This document shows, piece after piece, positions 25,371 through 34,995 of a DNA stretch of 50,633 bases (positions are counted from its first letter, which is position 1; each line of letters begins with the position of its first letter). The translations under genes and the position numbers were made by a program. This DNA is from Rhizobium alarense (GTDB lineage Bacteria; Pseudomonadota; Alphaproteobacteria; Rhizobiales; Rhizobiaceae), in NCBI RefSeq assembly GCF_021555155.1, contig NZ_JAKGBU010000018.1:4249-54881 (forward strand). Direction: 5' to 3'. The notes under the pieces were generated by a model, which searched no databases, had not been told where the DNA came from, and worked only from the letters and a program-made list of their open reading frames with translations.

Positions 25371-27191
25371 GTGAAGGGTCTGAAGATTTCGACGCGACTG
25401 TACATGCTCGTGGGGCTGTTGCTCACCATTCTGGCGGTGGCGCTTGTCTGGACGCTTCACAATTCGCAGGCGGACATGGTCGTCGAGCGCAAGTCCAAGC
25501 TTGCCGCGATGGACCAGAGCATGCTGACGCTGTTCAAACTCTACCACGGCATGGAAACCTCGGGCCAGCTGACGCGCGAGGAAGCGCAGGCCCGGGCGAA
25601 GGACGCGGTGCGCGCCCTGCGCTACGAGGACAGCGGCTACTTCTGGATCAACGACATGAAGAGCGTCATCGTCATGCATCCGATCAAGCCGGCGCTCGAC
25701 GGCACCGACCAGTCGGGCATGAAGGATCCGACGGGTAAGTACATCTTCCAGGAGTTCGTGAAGATGGTGCAGTCGAGCCCGACGCGCGAAGGCTTCGTGG
25801 ACTACTACTGGCCGAAGCCGGGCTTCGAGGAGCCGGTGCTCAAATATTCCCACGTCGCCGGCTTCGAGCCCTGGGGCTGGATCGTCGGCACCGGCGTCTA
25901 TGCGGACGACCTCGCGGCGCTCTTCCGCCGCAACGCGCTGCAGACCGGCGGTATCCTGGCGATCGGCGCGCTCGCCACCCTGCTTGCCGCCTTCGCGATC
26001 GTGCGCAGCGTCGTGCGGCCGATCGAGCGCCTGAAGGCGTCGATGCTGGCGATCTCCCGGGAAGACGTGGCGGCGGAGGTTCCGGAACTCGACCGGCGCG
26101 ACGAGATCGGCGAGATGGCGGCGGTCGTCTCGGTGCTGCGCGACTCGGTGCGCGAACGCGCCGAACTGCGGACGCGCGAAGGCGAGCAGCAGATTCGGCT
26201 CGACGAGGAGCGCCAGGACGGCGAACGCCGCCAGCAGGCCGTCAGCCGCAGCCAGGCCGAGGCGATGGAGACCGTCGGTTCGGCGCTGGAGCGCCTTGCC
26301 AACGGCGACCTGACGGCGACGATCGACCGGATCTCGCCGGAATATGCCAAGCTCAAGGACGACTTCAACCGTGCCGTCGATGCGCTCGCCGGCGCCATCC
26401 GCGCCATCGCGCGCTCGACGGACATCGTCCATGGCAGCGCCGGCGGCATCGCCGAGGCCTCCAACAACCTGTCGCACCGCACCGAGCAGCAGGCGGCTTC
26501 GCTCGAAGAGACGGCGGCCGCGCTCGACGAGATCACCGCGACGGTGCGCAGCGCCTCCGAGCGGGCGGCCGAGGCAAGCCGCATGGTCGCCGAGACGAAG
26601 GACAGCGCCGGCAAGTCGGGCGCCATCGTGCGCGACGCGGTTTCCGCGATGAGCCGGATCGAGGACGCCTCCAACAGGATCAGCCAGATCATCGGCGTGA
26701 TCGACGAGATCGCCTTCCAGACGAACCTGCTGGCGCTGAATGCCGGCGTCGAGGCGGCCCGGGCCGGCGAGGCGGGCCGCGGCTTCGCGGTCGTCGCCCA
26801 GGAGGTGCGCGAACTGGCGCAGCGCTCCGCCAACGCCGCCAAGGAGATCAAGTCGCTGATCAGCAATTCGGCGACGGAGGTCGGCACCGGCGTGTCGCTC
26901 GTCAACTCGACGGGCGCGGCGCTGACCGAGATCGAGGCCCTGGTCAACCAGGTCAACGACCAGGTGACGTCGATCGCCACGGCCGCCCGCGAACAGGCGG
27001 TCGGCCTCGCCGAGGTCAACACGGCGGTCAACCAGATGGACCAGATGACGCAGCAGAACGCGGCGATGGTGGAGGAAACCAATGCCGCCAGCCAGACGCT
27101 GACCGAGGAAAGCAACCAGCTCAGGGCGCTGCTGCAGAGCTTCCGGCTTGCCGAAACGGGCGCGCAGCCCTCGGCCCGCCGCGCCGCATAA
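25371..27191 (+). CDS. Methyl-accepting chemotaxis protein with periplasmic Cache domain
   Basis: A 606-aa chemoreceptor. TM1 is at about residues 9-29 ([18 protein letters not shown]). The periplasmic single-Cache domain (about 30-180) has the hallmark [20 protein letters not shown] and [14 protein letters not shown]2 (about 185-205) precedes a HAMP domain ([20 protein letters not shown]) and the cytosolic signalling domain, with the highly conserved hairpin [20 protein letters not shown]. The frame is open to 25329, but the GTG at 25371 has GGAGGG 4 bases upstream and gives [13 protein letters not shown], so I start there. No NWETF-type receptor-modification tether is at the C terminus. The ligand is unknown; small organic acids are common for this class. 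Confidence 0.92.
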   Translation: MKGLKISTRLYMLVGLLLTILAVALVWTLHNSQADMVVERKSKLAAMDQSMLTLFKLYHGMETSGQLTREEAQARAKDAVRALRYEDSGYFWINDMKSVIVMHPIKPALDGTDQSGMKDPTGKYIFQEFVKMVQSSPTREGFVDYYWPKPGFEEPVLKYSHVAGFEPWGWIVGTGVYADDLAALFRRNALQTGGILAIGALATLLAAFAIVRSVVRPIERLKASMLAISREDVAAEVPELDRRDEIGEMAAVVSVLRDSVRERAELRTREGEQQIRLDEERQDGERRQQAVSRSQAEAMETVGSALERLANGDLTATIDRISPEYAKLKDDFNRAVDALAGAIRAIARSTDIVHGSAGGIAEASNNLSHRTEQQAASLEETAAALDEITATVRSASERAAEASRMVAETKDSAGKSGAIVRDAVSAMSRIEDASNRISQIIGVIDEIAFQTNLLALNAGVEAARAGEAGRGFAVVAQEVRELAQRSANAAKEIKSLISNSATEVGTGVSLVNSTGAALTEIEALVNQVNDQVTSIATAAREQAVGLAEVNTAVNQMDQMTQQNAAMVEETNAASQTLTEESNQLRALLQSFRLAETGAQPSARRAA

Positions 27192-27214
27192 GAAGACCAC
27201 CGATCGAAAGACTG

Positions 27215-27240
27215 GACCCCGGCTCATGCCGGGGTCTTTT
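27215..27240 (+). terminator. Rho-independent terminator after the chemoreceptor gene
   Basis: A perfect 9-bp stem GACCCCGGC (27215-27223) / GCCGGGGTC (27228-27236) with TCAT loop and TTTT. It lies 23 bases after the chemoreceptor stop and may also limit transcription from the converging gene at 27316. Confidence 0.9.
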
Positions 27241-27315
27241 AACGCGGCATGTTGATTGTTGGCGAAGCCTGCGATCACCACATAGCGAACCAACGTATTT
27301 GTTATTGGGCCGCAC

Positions 27316-28206
27316 TCATTCTGCGGATACCGTCGGCGCTAACTCTTCGTGAAGGATAGCGTCGAGGTTGAGGCCCGCTGTCACGCGTGCGTCGTGCAGG
27401 AAATCGGCCTTCTCCTTTGGTAGGCTGCTCTGAAGGTCGGGATTTGTCTTGGCACGCTCGTAGACTCGATCCACCATGTCGTGTAGTTCGCGCTCGTCAC
27501 TCGGGTCGAGCATAGCCAGCGTAAGCGTCGCGTGGCCGCCGACGGGCAGAGGATACATTTCCACAGGCTTTGCCTTGAGATATTGCGCTTCGGCAGTGTC
27601 GATGGCGTTCTTTTCGCCGTAGAAGATCCTGACTTTGAGATTGGCGGGATAGGTGAGCCGTCCCAAATCTCCGAATTTCTCCAAAAAGTCACGAATGCTC
27701 TGCTTCTCCTCGGCGCGGCGCATCAGGTTCCTATAACTCTTGAAATAGAGTCGGTCGTTTAGCGGATAGAGCCGCGTTTGAGGGCTGAAAGCGAATACCG
27801 AGATCGACACGCTCGGTAGAGATTGCGCTAGCAAATTACCCTGAAGGATTGCACCGAAGCCACCCTTGCTTGCACCGAGCAGCACGACGCGTTTGTAGCC
27901 GCCTGAGACAATGGTGTACTTTAAATAATTGCGGAATAGGCCGGCCCCCAGGGTAAAATAGTTGCCCCACTTGTCGGCGACGAACAACGTGTCGACAGGG
28001 TAGTCGTGCTTGTAAAGCGTGTATCTCGTGTCGCTGGAAAAGATGATGAACAGAGTGGGCGCTTCCCCGGCTTCGCGAAATTCGCACTTATAGCCGGAAG
28101 GAAGCTCATTCGCTGCCACAGCTGGCGTTGGCACTGCCGTTGCGCCTAGCCCGGAGCATGCCGCAAGAACCTCTATCCCGAGTGCTATAGTTCGCCACCG
28201 TTTCAT
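27316..28206 (-). CDS. Exported alpha/beta-hydrolase-like protein
   Basis: A 296-aa protein with an N-terminal export signal (MKRWRTIALGIEVLAACSGL). It could be cleaved after AVA near residue 31, or be a lipoprotein, since LAAC (14-17) fits a lipobox although the hydrophobic stretch before it is short. The fold is suggested by TLFIIFSSDTRYTLYKHDYP, then KRVVLLGASKGGFGAILQG with a nucleophile-elbow-like GASKG (Ser113), an acidic residue in KVRIFYGEKNAIDT and a His in LPVGGHATLTLAM near residue 227. This is the order Ser-Asp/Glu-His expected of the fold. Substrate unknown. GC content is lower than its neighbours. GGGGGACAGGG lies upstream of the ATG. It converges on the chemoreceptor terminator. 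Confidence 0.7.
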   Translation of the reverse strand: MKRWRTIALGIEVLAACSGLGATAVPTPAVAANELPSGYKCEFREAGEAPTLFIIFSSDTRYTLYKHDYPVDTLFVADKWGNYFTLGAGLFRNYLKYTIVSGGYKRVVLLGASKGGFGAILQGNLLAQSLPSVSISVFAFSPQTRLYPLNDRLYFKSYRNLMRRAEEKQSIRDFLEKFGDLGRLTYPANLKVRIFYGEKNAIDTAEAQYLKAKPVEMYPLPVGGHATLTLAMLDPSDERELHDMVDRVYERAKTNPDLQSSLPKEKADFLHDARVTAGLNLDAILHEELAPTVSAE

Positions 28207-28497
28207 TCCCTGTCCCCCGACATCAATATGCGCCGGAATTTATCGGCTTGCGTCAGCGTTGACCAGTAGCCCCCTGCCGATCCGGGAGGAAAGAAAAACC
28301 CATCTGGTTAGTAGCGCCAGCGCGCTGGAAAGGCTCCGTTTACCTTGTTCTGGCAAAATTTCCCTGTTTTGCAAGCCTGTAGCCGGACCGGGTCCCGAAG
28401 GGCGTCGGTGGACCGAATTGCGACACAGGCGGGTGGAAGGATTCGGGACATCGAGCCCTTTGCGCCGCGGCGGCCCGAAGGCGAAGCGTGAGTGACG

Positions 28498-29751
28498 ATG
28501 AGTATGGCGTTTGTTCCTTCCCTTCGCAGAGGCACCGGCTGGCTGATGGCGGCGACGATGCTCGTCGCCTGTTCCGGGTCCGGCCTGACGCCGCCCGGCG
28601 ACATCGACAGCCGCAACACGGTGAGCGCGATCGCGCCGGTCTCCGACACCGGCGGCCAGGCGGATGTGTTCGAGGGAGTGGGGGCCGAGAGCAGCGCGGT
28701 CGCCGGCGACGTCGCTTTCGACGGGGCGGACACCGGCATCGTGTCGGCCTCCGAGACCGCCATGACGAGCACGTCGCGGCGCACGTCGGGCCTGCCGATG
28801 ATCGACAGCGACGAGGCGATGGGCGTCGCGGGCCTGCAACCCGCCGGGGCCGATCCGCTCGCCATACCGGAGGAGGGCGTCAACATGGATGCCGCGCTCG
28901 GCGCCGAGCCGATCCAGGGGCTTGCCGCGGCGCAGGCGGAGGAGATCGCCGAGGGCACCACGAGCCAGGTGGCGGTCGACGGCATCGGCAGCGACAATCC
29001 GCAGCAGATCGGAACGCGCGCCGTCATCCCGCTGACGGAGGCGGCCGACGACCTCGTGCCGCAGGCCGATGACACCGTGCTGCGGCTTCCCGACCAGGAA
29101 AGCCGCCGGCGGCCGATCGCGGAGGAGGAGCGCGAGGTTGCCTTCATCCCGCGCATCGCCGATCCGATGGCCGTGCCGGAATCCTTCGGCGGCATGCCGG
29201 CGGCGGAGAAATCCTGCCGCCAGCGGCTGCGCCAGCTCGGCGTAAAGTTCCGCGACATCCCGCGCATCTCGCGCGGAAAATCCTGCGGCATCGACTATCC
29301 GATCGAGCTCACCGGTCTTTCCGGCGGCATTGCGATCAAGCCGGCGGCGAGCGTCAACTGCCAGATCACCGAAGCCTTCGCCAAATGGGTGAAGAACGAA
29401 CTCGCGCCGGCCGTGCGCTTCCGTTATGTCGGCGGCATCTCGGCGATCCACCAGATGTCGTCTTATTCGTGCCGCACGATGAATTCGCGGCGCGGCAATC
29501 CGATGTCGGAGCATGCGAAGGGCAATGCCATCGACGTGGGCAGGATCGCGCTCAGCAACGGCAAGGCGATCAAGATCGAGAGCAAGGGCTTCTTCGCCTT
29601 CCGCGAGAAGGGCCTCCTGAAGGCGGTGCGCAGCGACAGCTGCAAATATTTCACGACCGTGCTCGGCCCCGGCAGCGACCGCTATCACAAGGACCATTTC
29701 CACTTCGACCTGCGCGCCCGCAAGAAGGGCGGCCGCTACTGCAGCCTGTAG
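28498..29751 (+). CDS. Extensin-family lipoprotein
   Basis: A 417-aa protein. The start MSMAFVPSLRRGTGWLMAAT leads to a lipobox LVAC (Cys25), so the mature protein is probably lipid-anchored in the envelope. Residues about 26-235 are acidic, Ala/Gly-rich and probably disordered. The C-terminal 175 residues are the extensin-like domain, named after plant cell-wall proteins: CRQRLRQLGVKFRDIPRISR, GKSCGIDYPIELTGL, AIHQMSSYSCRTMN, SEHAKGNAIDVGRIAL and YHKDHFHFDLRARKK. The SEHAKGNAIDVG and HKDHFHFD motifs resemble the metal site of D,D-peptidases of the VanY/LAS type, so a role in peptidoglycan is plausible but not proven. Starts at 28492 (GTG) or 28504 are possible. Confidence 0.85.
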   Translation: MSMAFVPSLRRGTGWLMAATMLVACSGSGLTPPGDIDSRNTVSAIAPVSDTGGQADVFEGVGAESSAVAGDVAFDGADTGIVSASETAMTSTSRRTSGLPMIDSDEAMGVAGLQPAGADPLAIPEEGVNMDAALGAEPIQGLAAAQAEEIAEGTTSQVAVDGIGSDNPQQIGTRAVIPLTEAADDLVPQADDTVLRLPDQESRRRPIAEEEREVAFIPRIADPMAVPESFGGMPAAEKSCRQRLRQLGVKFRDIPRISRGKSCGIDYPIELTGLSGGIAIKPAASVNCQITEAFAKWVKNELAPAVRFRYVGGISAIHQMSSYSCRTMNSRRGNPMSEHAKGNAIDVGRIALSNGKAIKIESKGFFAFREKGLLKAVRSDSCKYFTTVLGPGSDRYHKDHFHFDLRARKKGGRYCSL

Positions 29752-29823
29752 CCTATCCGCATCTGCCAAGGCAGGGGAGATGCCGCGCGCACCCCGTCAT
29801 GGCATCGATCTGCGCAAGCGGTG

Positions 29824-31053
29824 TCAGAGAAGGAAATCGCTGGCCGTCAAGTCGTCGGCCTGAACGTCGAGCAGGGTGATTTTCTGCCGCGGCAGATCAT
29901 CGAACCGGATGACGGTGTTCTCGCCGCTTTGCGTGATGTCCAGGCCGTCGAAGCCGTCGAACAGTCCCGCCAATTCATTGAGGCCGATCGTGTCGACGCC
30001 GATTTTGAAGTCGGTAATCGTATCCCGCCCGAAGCCATCCCGAAATCGGAACTGGTCCGCCCCTCCCTTGCCGGTCAGAACGTCCTGTCCTTCCGCCCCT
30101 TCGAGCATGTTGCCCGTGTCGTCGCCGATAATCCTGTCGTTGAAGCGACTGCCGCGCACGTCTTCGATATTCCTGAGCGTATCCTTGTCGCCGAAGCTGT
30201 CCAGCGCCGTCCCCTTGGCCAGGTTGACGGTCACGCCGTGCCTGCCGCCGTCGCGCAGTTCGGGTTTGTAGTCGACACGGTCGCCGCCGCCGCGGCCGTC
30301 GATCAGGTCGTTGCCTGCCATGCCGCAGAAGCTTTCCCAATTGCTCGCCCCCTTGATCACGTCGCCGCGATCGCTGCCGAAAACGAACCCAATGTTCTTC
30401 AGGGTATCGACGTCTCCCCAAGGATCAACGGCGCGTTGGCGGGCGAGGTCGACCTTGACGCCCTGGTATTTGCCGAAGCCCGTGTAGAGGTCGGCATCCT
30501 CATAGGACAGCCCCGTGTCCGCACGGTTGCCCGAACTGCCGATATATGTGTCGGAGCCGGGACCATCGTAGATGAGCTTGTAGCCGGAAGCCGTCAACCT
30601 GACGACATCGTTGCCGGCTCCTGTGAAGACATCGACCTCGTCGCCACGGACCGAAATCTTGTCGTTGCCGTTGAAGATTAACGTCAGCAATTTCCACGTC
30701 GTTTCCGCGGCGATTGCCGTCTGTATCTCCTTGCCGCCCAGGTCCAGCGCCTCGACTTCGAGTATTTTTCTCTTTCCTCCCGCAAGAAAGATGACCTCGT
30801 CGATATTGCCGGACGTGATGCGATTATTGTTTACGACAATATCGTCCCCTTTGAGAACGAGACCTTTAATGGCTCCGCTGTCGTCTTCTACTTTATATGA
30901 TATTTTGTTGTCACTTTTTGATCGTAGAGAGAAATTGAGATTTGACGTGGAGCTGATATATTCCGCATCCAGCCAGTAAAACATTTTTGCCAATGTCATT
31001 GCCCCCTCTGTATCCAGCGTTGGAACATTATTGTTTTTGTTCCGGTTGTCCAT
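29824..31053 (-). CDS. RTX-type calcium-binding protein with diverged repeats
   Basis: A 409-aa protein. After a Asn/Asp-rich start (MDNRNKNNNVPTLDTEGAMT) and a beta-rich region come hemolysin-type repeats spread over residues 150-370: DVFTGAGNDVVRLT, YDGPGSDTYIGSSGNRADTG, FVFGSDRGDVIKGAS, GMAGNDLIDGRGGGDRVDYK, RGSRFNDRIIGDDTGNMLEG and LTGKGGADQFRF. The end LTASDFLL matches the hydrophobic type I secretion signal and ends like the other RTX protein (AGDFIL). Repeats DPWGDVDTLKNI and DSFGDKDTLRNI are a second motif, likely rungs of the same beta-roll. No enzymatic domain recognised. The start at 31053 has no clear ribosome site. Codon use is AT-richer toward the N terminus. Confidence 0.85.
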   Translation of the reverse strand: MDNRNKNNNVPTLDTEGAMTLAKMFYWLDAEYISSTSNLNFSLRSKSDNKISYKVEDDSGAIKGLVLKGDDIVVNNNRITSGNIDEVIFLAGGKRKILEVEALDLGGKEIQTAIAAETTWKLLTLIFNGNDKISVRGDEVDVFTGAGNDVVRLTASGYKLIYDGPGSDTYIGSSGNRADTGLSYEDADLYTGFGKYQGVKVDLARQRAVDPWGDVDTLKNIGFVFGSDRGDVIKGASNWESFCGMAGNDLIDGRGGGDRVDYKPELRDGGRHGVTVNLAKGTALDSFGDKDTLRNIEDVRGSRFNDRIIGDDTGNMLEGAEGQDVLTGKGGADQFRFRDGFGRDTITDFKIGVDTIGLNELAGLFDGFDGLDITQSGENTVIRFDDLPRQKITLLDVQADDLTASDFLL

Positions 31054-31651
31054 CACAATCGAATGCTCGCAAACGTCACGGGCCGCCGGTGACCGGAGAG
31101 GATCGCTCCGGTCGGCGCATTGACGTGGTCGCGTCGGAGAACGCCGCCTGCCGACCGTCACGTCGTCGGAATGTCGGGAGAGGACCGAACTTTTCCCCGA
31201 ACCGGACGAGGCTTGACGACACCCGCGGGCGGCCCCGATCCAGCCGATCGGGATGAAGACTGTCGAGCGCCCCCCGGCGATCCCGGCAGGCGGGCAAAAA
31301 AAGACCGGCGGGGACGCCGGTCGAAAAAGGCGGCGAAGGGGTGGTCCGCCGCAGGTACGCAATACGCAAAGAACGTCACAGTCACGGTTGTCCGCCAGGG
31401 GCGGGGCATGCGGGCGGCCTCGCACGAGGCCTTGCGGACGCATCATGCGTCCGGACTCCGTCCAGGGTGACGGAGCGAGGCGCGGCCGCATGGCGCGGCG
31501 CAAGGTGCAGCTTGCGGAAGGGGCGGCGGATGCTGTCCTTTGCCTCGCGGCAGACTTTCGTTGAAAAGCATCACGGTTTCATGACATTCAGAGGCGCGCC
31601 GCGACTCTTTTTGGGCGGCGCGCGTCCCGCCCGCCGCCCTCCGGAGTGACC
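31054..31651. other. Intergenic region with a candidate minus-strand small RNA
   Basis: About 600 bases with no supported gene. It must include the RTX promoter near 31060-31200. A strong minus-strand terminator at 31296-31322 has no gene upstream of it on that strand, since 31652 onward is read the other way. Something transcribed from about 31640 down to 31296 is therefore implied, most simply a small RNA of up to 300 nt. Several GC-rich inverted repeats lie inside it, for example GGCCTCG-CAC-GAGGCC at about 31415-31431 and GGACGCAT-CAT-GCGTCC near 31436. Confidence 0.4.
31296..31322 (-). terminator. Minus-strand Rho-independent terminator without an associated gene
   Basis: Stem GACCGGCG / CGCCGGTC (31303-31310 and 31315-31322) with a 4-nt loop. 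Read on the minus strand it is followed by seven T. The plus-strand side has no T-run, so the direction is clear. Confidence 0.75.
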
Positions 31652-32473
31652 ATGCCTCCCGACGCCGATCTTCTCGTCTTCGCGCTGCTGCTCGTCGCCT
31701 CCGGCGTGCTGTCGGGGCTGCTCGCCGGCATTTTCGGCATCGGCGGCGGGGCCGTTCTCGTGCCGGTGTTCTACCAGGTCTTCGGCTATCTCGACGTGGC
31801 CGAAACGGTGCGCATGCATCTCGCCGTCGGCTCGTCGCTGGCGATCATCGTGCCGACGTCGCTGCGCTCCTTCCTGTCGCACCATGCGCGCGGCGTGGTC
31901 GACACGGCGCTGCTGCGCGGCTGGATCGTCGCCGTGCCGCTCGGCGCCATCCTCGCCGCGCTGATCGCCGCCAAGGCGTCGAGCGAGGAGCTGCGGCTGA
32001 TCTTCGCCGGCATCGCCGTCATCGTCGCGGTGCGCATGCTCTTCAACCGGCCGAGCTGGCGGTTCGGCACCGACCTGCCGCGCAACCCGTGGACCTGGCT
32101 CGTCGGCGTCCTGATCGGCATCCTGTCGGGCCTGATGGGCATCGGCGGCGGCGTGCTCAACAACACCTTCATGTCGCTCTACGGCCGGCCGATGCACCAG
32201 GCCGTCGCGACCTCCGCCGGCGTCGGCGTGCTGATCTCGATACCCGGGCTCTTCGGCTATGTCTGGGCGGGCCTGGGCGAGACGGCGCTGCCGCCGTTTT
32301 CGACCGGCTTCATCAACTGGATCGCCGTCGCGCTCATCGTGCCGATGACGCTCGTCGTCACGCCCTATGGCGTGCAGATCGCCCACGCGATGAGCAAGCG
32401 CCAGCTCGAGATCGGCTTCGGGGTCTTCCTTCTGCTCGTCGCCTGCCGCTTCCTGTTCAGCGTTTACGGCTGA
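31652..32473 (+). CDS. TSUP (TauE/SafE) family permease
   Basis: A 273-aa inner-membrane protein of the sulfite exporter TauE/SafE family, usually transporting sulfite, sulfonates or other small organic anions. The two family repeats are visible: VLSGLLAGIFGIGGGAVLVP near the N terminus and GILSGLMGIGGGVLNNTFMS in the middle, each with the GIGGG motif. About eight membrane segments fill the length. The ATG at 31652 follows CCGGAG with 5-base spacing; the GTG at 31646 overlaps that ribosome site and is less likely. No neighbour indicates the substrate. Confidence 0.9.
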   Translation: MPPDADLLVFALLLVASGVLSGLLAGIFGIGGGAVLVPVFYQVFGYLDVAETVRMHLAVGSSLAIIVPTSLRSFLSHHARGVVDTALLRGWIVAVPLGAILAALIAAKASSEELRLIFAGIAVIVAVRMLFNRPSWRFGTDLPRNPWTWLVGVLIGILSGLMGIGGGVLNNTFMSLYGRPMHQAVATSAGVGVLISIPGLFGYVWAGLGETALPPFSTGFINWIAVALIVPMTLVVTPYGVQIAHAMSKRQLEIGFGVFLLLVACRFLFSVYG

Positions 32474-32562
32474 GGACGTTTTTTTGGCCGCGAGGATGAA
32501 ATCGCCGATGCGATACGCCATATAGGGTGTCCCTTCGACAGCCCCCTCCACCGGACCTTCCC

Positions 32563-33486
32563 ATGGCACCCATCGTTTCCATCCGCAATCTCACGAAAAG
32601 CTATGCCACCGGCTTCGAGGCGCTCAAGGGTGTCGATCTCGACATCGAGGAGGGCGAGATCCTCGCGCTGCTCGGGCCGAACGGGGCGGGCAAGACGACG
32701 ATGATCTCGATCGTCTGCGGCATCGTCAATCCGAGCGGCGGCACCGTCACGGTCGGCGGCCACGACGTGGTGCGCGACTTCCGCGAGACGCGCTCGATGA
32801 TCGGCCTGGTGCCGCAGGAACTGACGCTCGACGCCTTCGAATCGGTGTGGAACACCGTCGCCTTCTCGCGCGGCCTGCACGGCCGCAAGCCGGATCCGGC
32901 GCTGATCGAACGCATCCTTCGGGACCTGTCGCTCTACGACAAGAAGGACACGATGCTCCGGCACCTCTCCGGCGGCATGCGGCGGCGCGTGCTGATCGCC
33001 AAGGCGCTCTCCTACGAGCCGAAGGTGCTCTTCCTCGACGAGCCGACGGCGGGCGTCGACGTCAACCTGCGCAAGGACATGTGGCAGCTCGTCGAGCGGC
33101 TGCGTGCGGCGGGCACCACCATCATCCTGACGACGCACTATATCGAGGAGGCCGAGGAGATCGCCGACCGGATCGGCGTCATCAACAAGGGCGAGATCCT
33201 GCTTGTCGAGGACAAGGCGACGCTGATGCGCAAGCTCGGCCGCAAGCAGCTGATGGTCGAGCTCTCCGACCCGGTGGCGACGGTTCCCGACGCGCTCGCC
33301 AGCTACGGGCTGATGCTCGACGACGGCGGCCGGCATCTCGTCTACGACTACGATACGACGGCCGAGCGGACCGGCATCACCACCCTGCTTGCCGCGATCT
33401 CGGAGGCGGGGTTGCGGCTGAGGGATGTCTCGACGCGGCAGAGCTCGCTCGAGGACATCTTCGTCGAACTGGTGGGGGAAAAGTGA
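32563..33486 (+). CDS. ABC-2 type exporter, ATP-binding protein
   Basis: A 307-aa ATPase of a drug/polysaccharide-type exporter. The nucleotide-binding domain is complete: Walker [11 protein letters not shown] (residues 37-46), Q loop in [11 protein letters not shown], signature [16 protein letters not shown], Walker [13 protein letters not shown] and the switch His in [14 protein letters not shown]-terminal extension (about 220-307) is the DrrA/CcmA-type accessory domain. The ATG at 32563 gives [14 protein letters not shown]. The stop overlaps the permease start by one base (TGATG). Substrate unknown. Confidence 0.93.
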   Translation: MAPIVSIRNLTKSYATGFEALKGVDLDIEEGEILALLGPNGAGKTTMISIVCGIVNPSGGTVTVGGHDVVRDFRETRSMIGLVPQELTLDAFESVWNTVAFSRGLHGRKPDPALIERILRDLSLYDKKDTMLRHLSGGMRRRVLIAKALSYEPKVLFLDEPTAGVDVNLRKDMWQLVERLRAAGTTIILTTHYIEEAEEIADRIGVINKGEILLVEDKATLMRKLGRKQLMVELSDPVATVPDALASYGLMLDDGGRHLVYDYDTTAERTGITTLLAAISEAGLRLRDVSTRQSSLEDIFVELVGEK

Positions 33487-34247
33487 TGAACTTCGAGGCC
33501 GTCAAATCCATCTACCGCTTCGAGATGGCCCGCACGCGCCGCACGCTCGTGCAGAGCGTCGTCTCGCCGGTCATCTCCACCTCGCTCTATTTCATCGTCT
33601 TCGGCGCGGCGATCGGCTCGCGCGTGCAGGAGGTGGAGGGCGTGCCCTACGGCGCCTTCATCGCGCCCGGCCTGATCATGCTGACGCTGCTCAACCAGTG
33701 CATCAGCAACGGCTCCTTCGGCATCTACTTCCCGAAATTCACCGGCACGATCTACGAGATCCTGTCCTCGCCGATCTCCATGACGGAAATCCTGCTTGGC
33801 TATGTCGGCGCGGCGGCGACGAAGGGGCTGATCGTCGGCGCGATCATCCTCGCGACGGCCTCGCTGTTCGTCGACATCACGATCGCCCACCCGGTGATGA
33901 TGGTGCTGTTCTTCGTGCTGACGGCCGTGTCCTTCAGCCTGTTCGGCTTCATGATCGGCATCTGGGCGAAGGATTTCGAACAGTTGAACCTCATCCCCAT
34001 GCTCGTCGTGCCGCCGCTCGTCTTCCTCGGCGGCAGCTTCTACTCGATCGACATGCTGCCGCCCTTCTGGCAGACGGTCAGCCACTTCAATCCCGTGCTG
34101 TATCTCGTCTCCGGCTTCCGCTGGAGCTTCTACGAGATCGCCGACGTCGACCCGATGGTCAGCCTGGCCATGGTGGTCGTCTTCCTCGTCGCGTGCCTGT
34201 CGATCACCGCCTTCATCTTCCGGACGGGCTACAAGCTGAAGAACTGA
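33486..34247 (+). CDS. ABC-2 type exporter, permease
   Basis: A 253-aa permease, partner of the ATPase just upstream (start overlaps its stop). It has six membrane segments of the ABC-2 type, such as [85 protein letters not shown] and [16 protein letters not shown]. The segment [32 protein letters not shown] is the typical conserved end of the YadH/NodJ-like branch. Two copies of each half would assemble the exporter. Substrate unknown. Confidence 0.92.
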   Translation: MNFEAVKSIYRFEMARTRRTLVQSVVSPVISTSLYFIVFGAAIGSRVQEVEGVPYGAFIAPGLIMLTLLNQCISNGSFGIYFPKFTGTIYEILSSPISMTEILLGYVGAAATKGLIVGAIILATASLFVDITIAHPVMMVLFFVLTAVSFSLFGFMIGIWAKDFEQLNLIPMLVVPPLVFLGGSFYSIDMLPPFWQTVSHFNPVLYLVSGFRWSFYEIADVDPMVSLAMVVVFLVACLSITAFIFRTGYKLKN

Positions 34248-34267
34248 CGGCGGCCGGGCGGGGAGCA

Positions 34268-34293
34268 GAGGGCCGCCGTCGCCGACGGCCCTC
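34268..34293. terminator. Hairpin between convergent genes
   Basis: GAGGGCCG (34268-34275) pairs with CGGCCCTC (34286-34293) around a 10-nt loop, between the permease stop and the stop of the converging EF-hand gene. There is no T-run, so termination is plausible in both directions but uncertain. Confidence 0.4.
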
Positions 34294-34302
34294 CACGGCG
34301 CA

Positions 34303-34995
34303 TCAGGCGGTCACGGTCGTGGTGCTCTCGTCCGCGGTGTCGTCTTCGGTGGTGCCGAGCGATTCGTATTCCTCGATCACCTGGCGGATGCGCGCGAGCA
34401 GGTCGTCGAGCGTGGTCGAGGCCGCGCTGGCCGTTTCGCTGTCCTCGCTGTCGCTTTCGCTTACGTCACCGGCCGGCGGCATGCCGGGCGGCGGTCCGGC
34501 GGGCCGGTTCGCCTCCATGGCCGCGACGAACTGATCCTCCGTCAGGGAGCCCGTGCCCTCGCTGTCGAAGCTCGCGAAGAGGGCAAGTGCCTGCTCCTCG
34601 CTCACGTCGTCGGGCCGGCCCTCGGCGAATTCCGCCTCGCTCACCGTGCCATCGCCGTCGGTGTCGAGTGCGGAGAACAGGTCCGTCGCGTCCGGCGGCG
34701 CCGCGGACGCTTCCTGCATGTCGAGCATCATGGCGCTCATGTCGCCGCTGAAGCGTGCTTCGGCACTCGGCCGCGCGGCTTCCATCGCCGCGGCGAGTTC
34801 CTCCTCGGTCATGCCTTCGGTCGAGCCGCCGGATATCTCGGCATAGAGCGCCTTGGATTTCGCTTCGTCGACCTCCTTCGGCCGCGCGGAGACGAATTCG
34901 TCCTCGGTGACCTTGCCGTCGCCGTTGGTGTCCATGCGGAGGAAGGGACTCTGGTACTGATATGAACTAGACGTTGTAGACGAAATGCTTGTCAT
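34303..34995 (-). CDS. EF-hand calcium-binding protein
   Basis: A 230-aa acidic protein with EF-hand loops: DTNGDGKVTEDEF (residues 22-34) and DTDGDGTVSEAEF (about 109-121), both with all canonical Ca-binding positions, and a weaker DSEGTGSLTEDQF (about 143-155). Between them are helical acidic segments (EGMTEEELAAAMEAARPSAE). The C terminus is Pro/Gly then Ser/Asp/Glu-rich, ending with a helix (LDDLLARIRQVIEEYESL). No signal peptide is seen and the N terminus is Ser/Thr-rich. The role is unknown; calcium sensing or buffering is the family inference. AGGAGG lies 6 bases before the ATG at 34995. Confidence 0.9.
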   Translation of the reverse strand: MTSISSTTSSSYQYQSPFLRMDTNGDGKVTEDEFVSARPKEVDEAKSKALYAEISGGSTEGMTEEELAAAMEAARPSAEARFSGDMSAMMLDMQEASAAPPDATDLFSALDTDGDGTVSEAEFAEGRPDDVSEEQALALFASFDSEGTGSLTEDQFVAAMEANRPAGPPPGMPPAGDVSESDSEDSETASAASTTLDDLLARIRQVIEEYESLGTTEDDTADESTTTVTA

